Source of the DNA: Norana najaformis
Lineage: Eukaryota; Annelida; Clitellata; Crassiclitellata; Hormogastridae
Direction of reading: 5' to 3'
NCBI GenBank assembly: GCA_964023275.1
Contig: OZ029913.1
Location: forward strand, 47,929,976 to 47,993,975
Length of the DNA: 64,000 nucleotides
How positions within the stretch are numbered: position 1 is the stretch's first letter; each line of letters starts with the position of its first letter. This document shows positions 35,655 to 47,829 of this stretch, piece by piece. Both the position numbers and the translations under genes were made by a program. A model generated the notes under the pieces. The model did not search any database. It was not told where the DNA came from and saw only the letters and a list, made by a program, of their open reading frames with translations.

Positions 35655-36310
35655 ACTATTTTTGAGGTACAAATACTTTGAATTTAACCTGTCAATCTTA
35701 AAGACTGCCAACTCAAATGGCCTTGGCCGGATTATTTTTAGTAAGTAAATTCAATAATGGTCGAGTCTCTCAGCCTATGTCATACAAGTTCAGTGGGCAG
35801 TAACTGTGGAAGGCTGATGATTTCTCGGCCGCTGACAAAGATCTAAGTTTAGCTGTCAGCCGCATGTGTTCAACAGTCAATTCGTTGTGTAAACTGACTC
35901 CAGAAAGTGCATAATTTTTTGAAAATTCCATTGATTTAGGAACGTTAGTTGCCTATTTAAAAAATTCATAATAGAGTAGCCGAGAAGCAAAGCCTTATTT
36001 ATGACACATAACCACCAAAATCGTAAGGATGCGCGGCAGTGTTTACCTTTTGAAAAGTCCTCATTCAAAGTTCATTTTTATGTTAAAAAGTTGTTCAAAA
36101 CTGCAAATTTTACTATATTTTTACTATATTTCTGACGGCACACAGAAAAACATCATGTTATGAAACATATTAGTATTCAAACAAATGCTTAAAACAATCT
36201 TTTTTTCCGGCTTTTCTCATAGACTCCACAGCCAACTCAGTGAAATCCCATAACGGACTCCAGCACCTACCTGGTGAAATCTGGTAATGGACATTAGAGG
36301 TTCAAATCTG
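35655..36310 (-). repeat. Repeat family R2, copy 1 (inverted relative to copy 2)
   Basis: The reverse complement aligns for about 650 bases with 38535-39200. Shared words: ATTCAAAGTATTTGTA, CACATGCRGGCTG, TGCGTCATAAA, ACCAGGTAGGTGCTGGAGTC. Non-coding. With copy 2 it brackets three DLG exons. Confidence 0.75.
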
Positions 36311-36399
36311 CCACAAATAACGTACCGCCTAACTTGATAGGTAGGCTACTACCATACACCCATGCAAGTGAAACGCAATTAAAGCATTATCAAGGAGAC

Positions 36400-36840
36400 T
36401 TTATATAAATTATTTACATAACATCTACTAATTTTCTTTCATGTGTTCTTGCCTTCAAATCTTTGATGTTTTCTCGCCCTTAATTGTTTCAAAGAATCTC
36501 GCGGTCTATTCTTTCATTTATTTTCGCCTTCAATTCTTTCATGTCTTCTCGACTGGATCAGTGATCGCTATCCGGTTGGCTTATTTCTCGTATGTATATA
36601 TACAGGACAAAATTTTATTAGCTTCGTAAAAAAATAGCCACGGAGAGAACCACATATTTTTTGTGTGCTTCTACTATTAAACTACTATAAAACAACTATT
36701 GTTTTTAATTATCTTTATACGTGCTTTCGTCAGCTCGCGTTATTACTGCACGCTTTTGTTGCTGTGCGCTTATGACGACGCACTTTTGTCGGCGCGTTTT
36801 TGTCCTGCGCTCTTTTGTCGTGTCACCTTGTCCAACTGTC
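36400..36840. repeat. Irregular low-complexity repeats
   Basis: At 36435-36560 the words TTTCATGT, TTCTCGCC and CTTCAATTCTTTC recur with a loose period of about 30. At 36718-36835 the words GCRCTTTTGTCG and GCGCGTTTTTGTC recur about every 18-20 bases. Neither has a coding reading that I can support. Confidence 0.5.
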
Positions 36841-37011
36841 TGCTGCCTGACTCCTGGATCTTGACCTGGAACCGAATCCCTTTGCCTATCGATTTTGTTT
36901 TGACTGAGCGCCTGTGAATAAGCTGGTTCCCACAACTTAGCTTTCATTGGGAGCTGTAGAATCTCGAGATCACAATTACGATAAATTTCACTTATTTTAT
37001 TCTCAACTAAC

Positions 37012-37106
37012 CAGTGAACAGTTCACCAAACTCCTTCTCCAGTTTTGTTGCCTTTTCAAACGTCTTTTGTGCCTGATCGTCTGAAGTTGCAGCGTTGTTC
37101 CACTGC
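37012..37106 (-). CDS. dlg: DLG-family MAGUK, GuK-domain exon
   Basis: A 95-nt minus-strand exon lies between acceptor TTGGTAG and donor ACTG|GTTAGT. With its split codons it encodes MQWNNAATSDDQAQKTFEKA and TKLEKEFGELFTA, the GuK helix that in DLG proteins reads 'TxEQAxKxxxxAxKLEQEFxExFTA'. Phases 2 and 1 match the exons on either side exactly. The start of the helix (QWNNAATSDD in place of a usual EMNxRxTxEQ) is divergent. The exon is too short and too diverged to be obvious without its neighbours. Confidence 0.88.
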
Positions 37107-37960
37107 CTACCAATATCAAATCCTCAATATATCAGTTCATTGATAGGCCAAAATTTAAGTAATCAATTTATGTGTTGCTTGTCACAGAAAGCCTCAAAAG
37201 TAACAATCTAGTAAAATTTATTACTGATTGATCATTACTACTGATTGATCACCACATACATTCCAGTTATGCTTTTCGTAATTATTGGATTTGAACAACA
37301 GCTCCACATTAGCATAGATATACATGAAAACAGCATATTCTACTATTACTGAAGGACATTGATTGTGCTTTTTACGTCAGTTGTTGATGCATTTATGCAA
37401 CATATTCAGTCAGTACTTCATCAACCCAAACAACAGCTATTCTTCCCAAACAAACTGGCTTTAAATAGCCTACCATTAAATATTCACAATCATCACAGTT
37501 AACTGTGAAGTCTTTTACATTACTCATCACTTGTACCATTCTTGCAGAGGATAGCAGTAAATTAAATGGATTTTCCAATCCTCAGTAATTATCAACTAGA
37601 TTTAGCCCATTCAGCAAGAAGTAATTAATCTTATCCAATAATGCAATGACAAAAGTCACAGGATAATAGTCTATATGTAAAAATTAGCATTAAAATGCAA
37701 ACAATATGTTAAATAGAGCCTATACAGAAATCATTGTGACTGAAGGCCATTTCTCTCAAACCTGAAGTGATACTAAAATTTATTTGCCACACAAGAATCA
37801 CCATATTTCATTAAGAAAGCAGAAATCCTGTTGACAAGCATTGTCGATGGTATGTGACTAGCGGCCAAATACCAATACCGACAGCAAACACTATCTCTCG
37901 TCCAGTTACATGAACTGTTTTTTGCATGCAGCTGTAAATAGTTTTGGTACCACTACTCAC

Positions 37961-38070
37961 ATGATAGTCTCAACAGACTTAGGTTTGATGAATATTGCTA
38001 TAGGATACAGACCAGCAGCCTGTAACTTCATAATGGCACTTCCACTGGCATCCAAGATGCAGTGTTTACC
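37961..38070 (-). CDS. dlg: DLG-family MAGUK, GuK-domain exon
   Basis: A 110-nt minus-strand exon follows acceptor TGTTTTAG and ends at donor ATCAT|GTGAGT. It encodes [20 protein letters not shown] then [17 protein letters not shown], the most conserved strand-helix of the MAGUK GuK domain (family: GKHCILDVSGNAIKRLQ...LYPIxIFIKPxS). It enters in phase 0 and leaves in phase 2. Confidence 0.96.
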
Positions 38071-38309
38071 CTAAAACAGAAACAGTGTCATAGTTCAGTA
38101 AAATTACTCTTGACAGGTTACAAATTGCAATTCTCTTCAATACTACAAACCGATCATGCAAAGTAACCTACCTACAGATTTTGAAAGCTTAACAAGATTT
38201 AATATGCTGTATTAGTTTACAAATTACAGCTAAGTAGCACTCAAAACCTACTGTGTTTGAGTCACCAGTAATATATGTCTGAAGCAAAGGCAACGAATCT
38301 TTAGATTAC

Positions 38310-38482
38310 CCTTTCTGCAACATCAATCACAGACTGGATGCTGGTTCCATAAAGATTGTTGCTGTACTGTCCTGCTTCAATGAACAGATGATTCTCAATG
38401 TCATGCTCCATTTGCTCCCTTGAAGTAACAAAATGATAATCGCGTCCATCCACTTCATGCTCTCTCCTTGGCCTTGTGGTAT
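38310..38482 (-). CDS. dlg: DLG-family MAGUK, GuK-domain exon
   Basis: A 173-nt minus-strand exon follows acceptor TGATTTAG and ends at donor AAAGG|GTAATC (a weaker donor, GTAATC). It encodes [40 protein letters not shown] and [17 protein letters not shown]. These contain the GMP-binding-like [14 protein letters not shown] and Y-x-x-x-YGTS motifs of the DLG GuK domain. Only 239 bp separate it from the next coding exon, the shortest intron in the window. Confidence 0.96.
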
Positions 38483-38534
38483 CTAAATCAAATCAGATTA
38501 TCGCCTTTAAAATCCACACAGCTCTTAAAGCTCT

Positions 38535-39200
38535 AGAGCCATAACTGGATTTCACCAGGTAGGTGCTGGAGTCTTTTATTGGATTTCAACAGATTAGCCC
38601 TGGAGTCTACAATGAAAAACTCTGGAAAAAACTGGATTGTTTTCAAGCATTTGTTCAAATACTAATATTTATTAGTATTTGAACAAATACTTTAAAACAC
38701 ATGTTTCATAAGATGATTTCTTTTGGTGTGCTGTCAGAAAACATGTTAATCCATTTAAAGATTGTGAAATTTGCAGTTCTGAACAACTTTTAGCCATAAA
38801 TATTAACTCTGAATTAGGACATTTCACTAGGTACACATCGTTACGTTTTCGGTGGTTATGCGTCATAAAAAGACCTTGTTTCTCAGCTACTCTATTACGA
38901 ATATTAATTAGGCAATACATGGTCCTAAAGCAAAGGAATTTTCCAAAAATTATGCACTTCCTGAAGGGGTAGAACTGTTGAACACATGCAGGCTGGCCGT
39001 TAACTTAGACCCCAGTCAGCAGCTGAGAAGTCATCAGTCTCTCACATTAATGAACCACTCAACTCGTCTGACACTGGCTGACAAATAAGATCATTATCAA
39101 ACTACTGCACTAAAAATAATCTGGCTGAGGCTTTTTAAATTGGAAGTTGTTAAGATTGACAGATTAAATTCAAAGTATTTGTACCTTAAAACTCTGCCTC
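38535..39200 (+). repeat. Repeat family R2, copy 2
   Basis: Inverted match of 35655-36310. It begins within ~50 bases of the DLG exon at 38310-38482, with the shared word CACCAGGTAGGTGCTGGAGTC near 38555-38575. Confidence 0.75.
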
Positions 39201-39419
39201 ATACTACCTTCACAGGAAATCTGAGCCTGTCTCAAGCCAGGATAAAGGAGGAAGGTTTTGTAGAGGACTTGCAAACCCACCCAGGTAAAACAACCTTAGC
39301 AACAGAAAAATGCAACAAATTCATTTATCAGAGTTCAGGATGATTGGAGATGAAGGAGTGGGGAGGCTGCACAATCTTATGCAAGATGGTGGGCCACCCA
39401 ACTCCAATATGAAGAAACT

Positions 39420-42400
39420 CGATGAAAGCTGGTCTTCGTCGGGGATCGGAGATTTCAACTCCTATCAACCAAGTTTTTAACTGGCATTGGAACTTGGAAT
39501 GTAAGATCTTTGTTCATCACTGGAAGACTAGCGCAGGTGATAAGATAGATAATTCATACAGGTTGCAGATCCTCGGAATAAGTGAAATGAGATGGACCAA
39601 CAGTGGAAGATTGGAGTTGGATGGCACTCTATTCCGGAGGATAAAGACATGAAAAGGGTGTAGGGATTCTACTCAGTAGAGAGGCTACTAAGACACTATT
39701 AAGTTGGGAACCAATAAGCAACAGAATAATAACAGCAAAGCTGCACACAAGGTTTTTTAACAACCATGTCAGTGTATGCTAAAACAAACCCAGCAGAAAA
39801 TAAAGAAAAGGATGGATTTTACGAACAGCTACAATATGGATCAGATTCTGAGACATGAAATGAAGATCCTGATGGGAGACTTCAAGGCACAGATTCGATC
39901 GAATATGGTTGGGTGGAGGAAGGTTGTAGGAGGGATGGCAGAAGGTGAAAGATTGGATAATGGAGAAAAATTATCGAGCCTCTGCAGCAGCTACAAATTA
40001 AAGATTGGAGGTAGTTTTTTCCAACATCAAAAAATACCATATTATCTCAGCAATAGTGCACACTTGTGCATAATCCGCATCCTGAGTTGCAAAATTTATC
40101 CTAATGTAAAATCTTAGTACCTATGTATAATGCGCAGGGCATAACTGCTAATCCCAGACTAAGTTCGGCTTACACCCGACTAGCAAATCAGTTCAGTATG
40201 CACCATGCAGTCTTAGTGCATTATGCCTGGAATAGCCCAGTCTGCCCTGCAAGCCGATGCAAGTGACCTAGTCCGAGCTTAATGAAAGGAAACAAAATGG
40301 CAGCTGTCCTAATTTGTCACATTCCAGGAAGTCTTCAGCATCAAATAGTGTTTAGAGCCCGTCGAAATCCACTCGAATCGTTCTTGGACTATTATGATTT
40401 TCATTCTCGCCATCACATGCTAATAATATGTGACTAAATGGCTGATGACGTTGAATTCACTACCGTGCCACATTAGAGGCCTTTGTCTTCTGTAATGCAT
40501 GTACGATATATTTAAAGAGAAATTTTAATATAATTACTATTCAAAGAATTGACTATGCTTTATTATTTACTAATCTATTGTACTGTATGACATTAATATG
40601 GCTGATAATATTGATATTTTTTACTTAGGCCACTGACATGTTGCTTTCATTAATGCTGTGTGATCGGTGTTTTTCTAAAACATCTAAGAACTTTTTTCCT
40701 ATGTACAATGTGCACCCAGACTTTGAGCAGATTTTATTCGGGAAAAAGCGTGCACTATATGTGAGATAATATGGTACACAAGCTCACAAGGATGTCGCCT
40801 GATGGAGATACATGCAACCAAATAGACCACATATGTATATATTGGAGGTGAATGTCAATATGTACAGTATATATTGGAGGTGGATGTCATTTTTGAGAGA
40901 TGTCACGGTGTACAGATTCACAGATGTAGTAGCATCAGACCACCATCCTCTGGTGGCAAAAAAAGGATAAAACTAAAGAAGAGGAGAATGTTTGTAAATA
41001 CCAATAGCTTGAAGGAAAAGCTGATATGAAAACAACATGAGTTGGAATTAAAGAACAGGTTTACTATCCTGGAGAATTGTGAGGATGTAGATGAGACCAA
41101 CATTGATACAAAATGAGAGAGATGGAGCAACAGAGTCATAAAAATTGGTGAAAAGATTCTAGATTTCAAAAGAGGATGCAAAATGGAATTGTGGATCTCG
41201 ACAGAAACATGGAAGGCAATAGATGAAAGGAAACTTCTTAAACAGAAAATGGAACAGACAAGGACTAGTGGAGCTGCCCAACAAGAATTGACTAAAACAT
41301 ACATAGAAAAGAATAAGGGAGTTAATAGGAGATGTAGACATGACAAAAATAAATACATCTTAGAGAGAACAACTGAAGCGGAAGAAGCAGGAAGAACAGA
41401 TTCCAAAACTTTGTTTCGTATAGTGAAGGAACATTCAGGAAGAACGGGAATACAGAACCTCCAGATAAACAAGATTGATGGACAGATGACAAGAATAAAC
41501 GAGGAACATATGAGACACTGGAGAGAACATTTTGAGAGCATCCTAAACTGTCCAGAACCAATAACACAACTCGGAAGCTTGGACTGGGAAGAGGAAGTTG
41601 AGGAGTTGGTAATAGATATAGACAATATTAACGAAGAAGAGAAAATGAAGGGCAATCGAGAGTCTGAAGAATGGAGAGGCTGCAGGAAATGATTAAATAT
41701 GGGAGTGAGACAAAGATAAGAGAGCTAACAAAATTGTACAACATATGAGCAGAGTACTGATGGCACGGAGAGACGGTATCATCATTTCCGATCCCTAAAA
41801 AGAGATTTGAGCGATGCCCAAATTGGAGAGGCATCACTCTACTGTCGATTCCTGGAAAGATCATGGCTACAGTGATGCAGAATTATGTGGGGGCTGTAGT
41901 AGACAAAAGGCTGAGACCAGAACAGGCAAGGCTTAAACCAGGGCGATCCTGCTGTGAGCAAATTTTCACACTTAGATATAATTGAGAAGACTCTAATGTG
42001 GAAGGTTCCTGTATTGATTAACTTCATTGATTTCAAAAGACCTTTGGAAATTGTTCACAGAGTGTCACTGTGGAAGATAATGAAGAGTTATGGAATTCCA
42101 ACTAAGATAATTGATGTCACCAAGAGCTTTTATGATGGCAGTTGATGCGCTGTGAGAAACGGAAGAAATATGGGTGAGTGGTTTCAGATTGTAACTGGTA
42201 TGCATCAGGGATGTGTTTTGTCACCAATGATTTTTTGTCCTGGTTGTGGACTGGGTGATGTCGAGAGTGACGGAAGGCAGTAACAATTGACTGAAATGGA
42301 AAAATGGCGATAGGTTAAAGGACCGGAAAGGCACTTGGAAAGATAGGAAAGAACTAACGCCTAAACCCCAGGAGAAAGCAGCGAAGGTGGGACTCTATCA

Positions 42401-43000
42401 ATCCTGAAAAGACCAAAATCATGAAGATAGGAAAATGGAATGAAATGGACAAAATCATGATTGATGACAAGGAGACTGACATCATGGATGATTTCTGCTA
42501 CCTCGATAGCTTAATAACAGCAGACAGCAGCTGTGACAGGAAGGTAAGGATACACATAGCAAAGGCAAATGCTGCTTTTGGGAGACTTGAAAAGATATGT
42601 AAGAACAACGGGTGCAGTTTGAGGACAAAGATTCGTTTGCATGAGGCCATTGTATTAAGTACACTATTATATGGATCAGAAACTTGGCCAATGATGGTGG
42701 CAAACACGAAAAGACTGAAGGCAGCACACAATAGATGGCTGAGAATAATGCTGCAAGTTTTGTGGTGTGATAAGATATTAAATAGAACTATAAGAGAAGA
42801 ATAGAGAATATCATCAAAAAGAGAAGACTCAAATGGATGGGACACGTAACTTGTATGGACAGAGATGGGCAGGCCAATCAAGCAATGAACTGGATTCCTG
42901 AAGGGAAACAGAGGAGGGGAAAACCAAGGAAGAACTGGCCAGAGACCATCAGAGACAACCTTGGATGTTTGGAGATCAAATTTTTCTCTCTCAACTGCCT
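39420..43000 (+). mobile_element. RTE-like LINE, degenerate, carrying a nested MITE
   Basis: The N-terminal endonuclease is at 39480-39660 (GTWNVRSLF after a shift, LQILGISEMRWTNSG). It continues broken through 39780-40036 and resumes at 40777 (MSPDGDTCNQIDH). The linker is at 41183-41690 (ERTTEAEEAGRTDSKTLFRI). The RT is stop-ridden at 41700-42420 (YGIPTKIIDVTKSFYDGS, then HQGCVLSPMI-like). The C-terminus is at 42421-42960 (DDFCYLDSLITADSSCDRKV, STLLYGSETWPMM). No intact YxDD box was found. An old copy. Confidence 0.8.
40037..40774. mobile_element. 738-bp TA-flanked MITE inside the LINE
   Basis: The left end TACCATATTATCTCA...ATAGTGCAC and the inverse right end GTGCACTATA...TGAGATAATATGGTA are flanked by TA duplications at 40035-40036 and 40775-40776. 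Removing the element and one TA joins QHQKI to HKLTRMSPDGD in frame, exactly as expected for the LINE endonuclease. Non-coding inside. Confidence 0.88.
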
Positions 43001-44334
43001 TTCACAGCGTACGATTAAAAACCCACAGTCATTTACAATCAGATGCACCGGTACCCTGCTTTCGTTTCAGTCCTTGACATCGTGCAATTCGTACCCATAA
43101 ACCCCATTTAATATCATTTAACTACCTAAGCTGGCCTTAATTAACGCTAAATAATTAATTTACATGCTGGCCTGCTTAATATGCTAACATTTCTCACAAC
43201 TATAATCAACACTCGATCTGCTAAATTATACCAAAACCACACAAAACAACTACATTTAATAAACAAACAGATAAACAATCTTCACATCATTAAACAAGAC
43301 AAATGCAAATCAACAGGAAGATCACTACATCCCCATTAAAATACAGGTGAGTGAAGAGAAGTAACTGAATCTTCTGCTGATATAAAGATGTTATTAGTCT
43401 TTCCAGTTCTCCCCAGTGGTGTAACGATGCTGTGGAGGGGCTGGTCTGATCTGCAAAGGAGGGTCAGCTATGAGCCTAATTAGCCTATATGCCTAAAGTC
43501 TTATTTCAGCCCTTACTGTTCTGATTTAGCATGCATTATATAATATAAAAGACACAAACATTAATAAACTTTATTTATATTGTTGTGAGGGCACGTGGGT
43601 GTGTAAGGGAAGGTTGGTTGGGTCTGAAGGTGACACATGCCCATGCAACAATCTGTTTGCAACACGTGCTCATGCACCTGTCCGCTGAAATAGAAAAGGT
43701 CAAGAAAGAAGATTACTTGGGTCGGATAATGGCATGCTCATGCACCTGTCTGTTGAAGAAGTGTTTGAAGGTGTGCTTTGGAGGGAGTTTAAGATTATAT
43801 AAATGGGAAGTTTTATGTTGATGTGTGTAATGAGTTGGGACCTCTCATAGCGAGTTTTACATAAGAAATGTGTGAAATAACACTTGAAGCTGTGTGAACT
43901 GAGTTGTCACTGAAACATGTTTTCCGACTCGTAACATAATATATATACAACATAGTATACATTACATACATATTTGTACAAATTGAGTATATAATATATC
44001 TTTGCATCCCTAATTATGAGTCACTATTGCCCCTTGGAAATCCACCCTATAGGCAACAGTCCCGAGCTGACCTCATTGCATATCCCACTCACAGCTGGGT
44101 CATTCCAACTCAACTCAACCAATGCCTCCCACCCGACCATCTCAGAATTGGCTGAAATTTTAACCATATGTTGCAAGATGTATTGGATGGAAAAGCCCAA
44201 AATGTTTCTGCAATATTTAAAATACTTTCCAAGATATCGTTGATTCCGTGACCCCACCCTCCAAAGGCATTTCGTGAAACTTCACAATGTCCACTTTTTG
44301 AGAATTAATATCTCTACAGCTGTTAGACCAAATT

Positions 44335-46769
44335 GTCTTGTCTTGTCTTGTCCATCCTCATTGCTGCGGATCGGAGACCATGGCCAGCGACGTCAGTCTT
44401 CTCCACTCAGTTCTGTCTCCCACCTTCCTTGTGCAGTCCGCCATCGACATCCCCATCCACTCCGTCACGTCGTCCCTCCAGCGCCTTCTCGGTCTTCCCC
44501 GAGGTCTTTTTCCCTCCATATATCCCTGGCATATGAAGGCCGGTAGATTGTCTGCTCTAATCATATGTCCAAAGTAGCCCAGCTTTCTGTTCATTACCAC
44601 CTCCAGCAGGCGTCGCTCCGGCTTCAGCTCTTCCAGAATCGACTCATTTGTCCTGTGCTCACTCCAACTGATCCTCAGCATCCTCCTGTACGTCGTCATT
44701 TCGAACGCTGTTATTCTTCTTCTATCTTCTTTCCGCAGTGTCCAGGTCTCACACCCATACAGCGCCACCGACCACACCAGTGCGCTTACGAGCCTTAGTT
44801 TCAGCCAGGTTCCCAGAGCCCTGTCCCTCCAGATCACTGCAAGCGAGCTCATGATCGTGCGCGCCATCCCCAATCTGGCTCTTATTTCTCTGCCCCCATC
44901 TCCAGATTGCTCTATCACAGCACCCAGGTATCTGAAAGACTCCACCTGTTCCAGGACTGCACCATTACACATGATCGTAATACTTTCATGTTCTCTGTCC
45001 ACTACCATCACCTTTGTTTTCTTGGTATTGATTTCCAGTCCATAGTTATTTGACGCCTCGTTGACTCTGTCCAGCAGCTGTTGGAGCTTTTCTCTTGACG
45101 TCGCAATCAGCACAATGTCATCCACATATCGCAAGTTATTTATCGTTCTCCCGCTTATTGTTACACCAATCCACGTAAGTTCGTCGGCAGATTCTCTCGT
45201 CACCTCCTCCGAGTAGCTGTTAAACAACATTGGCGATATCAAGCATCCCTGTCTCACCCCTTTTCCAATTCTGAACCAATCTGTAATTTCCTTCTCTATG
45301 CGGACTGCCGCCTGTTGATTGTCGTAGAGGATTCGAAGTGTTTCCACCACTTGGTTGTTCATACCCATTTCTTTTAGCACTTTCCATAGTTTCCCGTGTT
45401 TAATTGAGTCAAAAGCCTTTTTGTAATCTATGAAAGCTATGTATAAAGGTGTTTGATGCTCTCTTGCCTTTTCGATGATAATCCTCAGGTTGAGTATTTG
45501 ATCCCTCGTACCCAACGCCTTTCCTAAAACCCATCTGTACATCCGCTAACTCTTCTTCCGCCGTCTTCTGCATTCTGCAAAGCAAGACTCTGAGCATTAT
45601 TTTGCTTGCATGACTGATTAATGCAATAGTCCTATGTTCCTCGCATTTCGTTGTACCTTTGACTTTCGGTATTGTGATGAAAATTGACTTAACCCAGTCC
45701 TCTGGCCATTCCTCACTTTCCAATATCCTGTTACACAGTCTACAGAAGACTGCCACTACCTCATCGCTGTCCACTTTCCATAGCTCTGCCGGCAGTTCAT
45801 CCACTCCCGTAGCCTTACCTCTTGGGAGCCTCTTGATTGCGTCCCTGACCTCATCCATCAGTATCACCATTGGAGTCGCCCTATATCCATCATCTCCCAA
45901 TGCGCTATCTTCCATCCCTTCCTCCCGGTTTTCATCCTTATACAGCTCTTCTGTGTATTGTTTCCATCTTCTTTTTATACTCTCCATATCCGACAACAAC
46001 CTTCCTTTCTCATCCTCAATGTTCCTTTGCTTAGCTGTCATATCTTGACGGAGCTTTTTTAGCACCTCGTAAGCTCTCTTTGTGTTCCCTCTTTTCATGT
46101 TGTCTTCAATATCTCCGCATTGTTGTTCCATCCACTCTTTTTTGTCCCTCCTGCAGTATCTCTGCACTTCACTTTTTGCCTCTTTGTATGCTCTCTGGCC
46201 CTCTTTGGTTCTATTCTTTTCTGATTTCAAATTTCTTCTTACTTCAATCAGTTTCAAAGTTTCCAGTGTCATCCAGGGTTTGTTTTTACTCTTCTTCTTT
46301 TTCCCCAGCCATCTATCTGCTGTTGCCTCTGTCTCTTTTTTGATGTCTTCCCACAGTACCTCCGGAGTCCTCTCTTCCACACATTCCAGTAGTGCCGCAA
46401 ATCTGTTGCTCACTTCTACTGTGTACTGTTCGCTGACAGCACTGTCTTGGAGCTTGTCCAGGTCATATACAGTTCTATGCTCTGCTCTTCCATGTCTCCT
46501 GAATCTCAGTCTCATATCCGCTCCCACCATGTTGTGATCCGACCCACAATCTGCTCCCGGATAGGCTCTGGAATTTGTGACGCATTTCCGGAATCTTTTT
46601 GAGATCATAATATAGTCTATCTGGTTCTTCGTGTGTCCATCAGGCGAGTTCCAAGTGCATCTCCTACGCTTGTGGTGCTTAAACATAGTGTTTGTGATGA
46701 CTAGTTTGTTCTCCAAGCAGAAGTTTATAACCCTTTCACCATTGTCATTCATAGCGCCCAGTCCGTAAC
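44335..46769 (-). mobile_element. Near-intact RTE-like LINE, 5'-truncated, 11-bp target duplication
   Basis: TAGACCAAATT is present at 44324-44334 and 46770-46780. The 3' tail, on the minus strand, is (GACAA)n. Truncation is inside the endonuclease, just before NDNGERVINFCLENKLVITN. It is a different LINE family from that at 15177, and is nested in the long-TIR element. Confidence 0.92.
44358..46752 (-). pseudogene. LINE endonuclease (partial)-reverse transcriptase ORF, one frameshift
   Basis: The first frame (46752-45409) holds the endonuclease C-terminal half (TWNSPDGHTKNQIDYIMI, PGADCGSDHNMVGADM with catalytic DH) and the linker. The RT fingers follow (LPRGKATGVDELPAELWKVD, then KCEEHRTIALISHASKIMLR). 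One extra base near 45525 shifts to the second frame (45542-44358). That frame gives YIAFIDYKKAFDSIKHGKLW, VRQGCLISPMLFN, the catalytic box as YVDD (NLRYVDDIVLI) and a C-terminal region with WRMLRISWSEHRTNE-like sequence. Apart from the shift and the 5' loss it looks freshly inserted. Confidence 0.9.
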
Positions 46770-46780
46770 TAGACCAAATT

Positions 46781-47829
46781 AGATGACTTTTTTTCTAGTT
46801 GTACAGTTTCTGGGATCGATTACAAAAATGTATTTATTAATATTATGTGTCCCATAATTTCAGCTGAATTAAATGTCAAAAGTGCCTTCATATTCATTTT
46901 ATTTTAAAATTTTGCAATATTCAGTTATCAATATCTCCAAATGTATGAGGCACAATGCACTCAATTTTTATATTTATACTGTCTATGTGGCTGGCAATTA
47001 CTTGGCAAAGTTTTATTTGATTACTTATTCACATCTTCTGGATATAGTAGGTCAAAGTTCACCAAATCTGACAAGGGGTCAAAGAGAAAAAATATTCCAA
47101 AAAAGGGTCATAAAAATATTACGTTTTTATTGCATTTTCTGAAAGAGCATAGATCAATTGATAAATGATCCAAAAATCCCGATGACGTTTTTGTTTTAAG
47201 GAGTTTACAGTGTGTCAAAATTGGTAGTTTTTTGGTATCGTGAGTTGCAGTTATGGGAGGTATTTTACAGATTTCTTACCCTAAAATATCAACATCAAAA
47301 CTGTGAAACCAATGTGAACACTTTTAAATATATAAATGCAACATAACTAAGTAATTTTTACTAAAAGTACAGTTAACATAAACATTTCTTTATCATAATT
47401 AAAGTGAATTTATGAACAAATTTCATATTAATTGGTGGTCTATCAAACTACATATGATGAAATATTCTGCTAAACATCTAACAATATCAAAATAGTGTCA
47501 TTTGTGCATACATCATCATACATTTTGAAAGTTTTTCTGTACATAAATGAAAATTTAGTTGTTATAGTCTTCCAAACTGAATTGTCCAACTGGTACTGAC
47601 ATGTGCTATTACTACATGCTCGAGGTGCTGGCACAAAATGAAGGACATGTCATCATGTCTTGGCCAAGTCAGGCAATAGCTTCCCCTCCTCTACGTACTT
47701 GTCATGAATTTGACGGGTATATCTTCTCCTTCATCTGAATGGTCTGTTGTCACCGCAATGTACTACTTTTGGTCATATATTGCTGCCACATACTGCCCAG
47801 GTTGATAGGTAGTGGCATCCAGTCTGTCC
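46781..47829. other. Interior of the long-TIR element, non-coding
   Basis: A+T-rich sequence between the LINE insertion and the transposase-like relic. No recognisable domain in any frame. Confidence 0.4.

Noticed and set aside
40918..41655. 245-codon minus-strand open frame
   Set aside because: Antisense shadow of the degenerate sense LINE, no recognisable motif.
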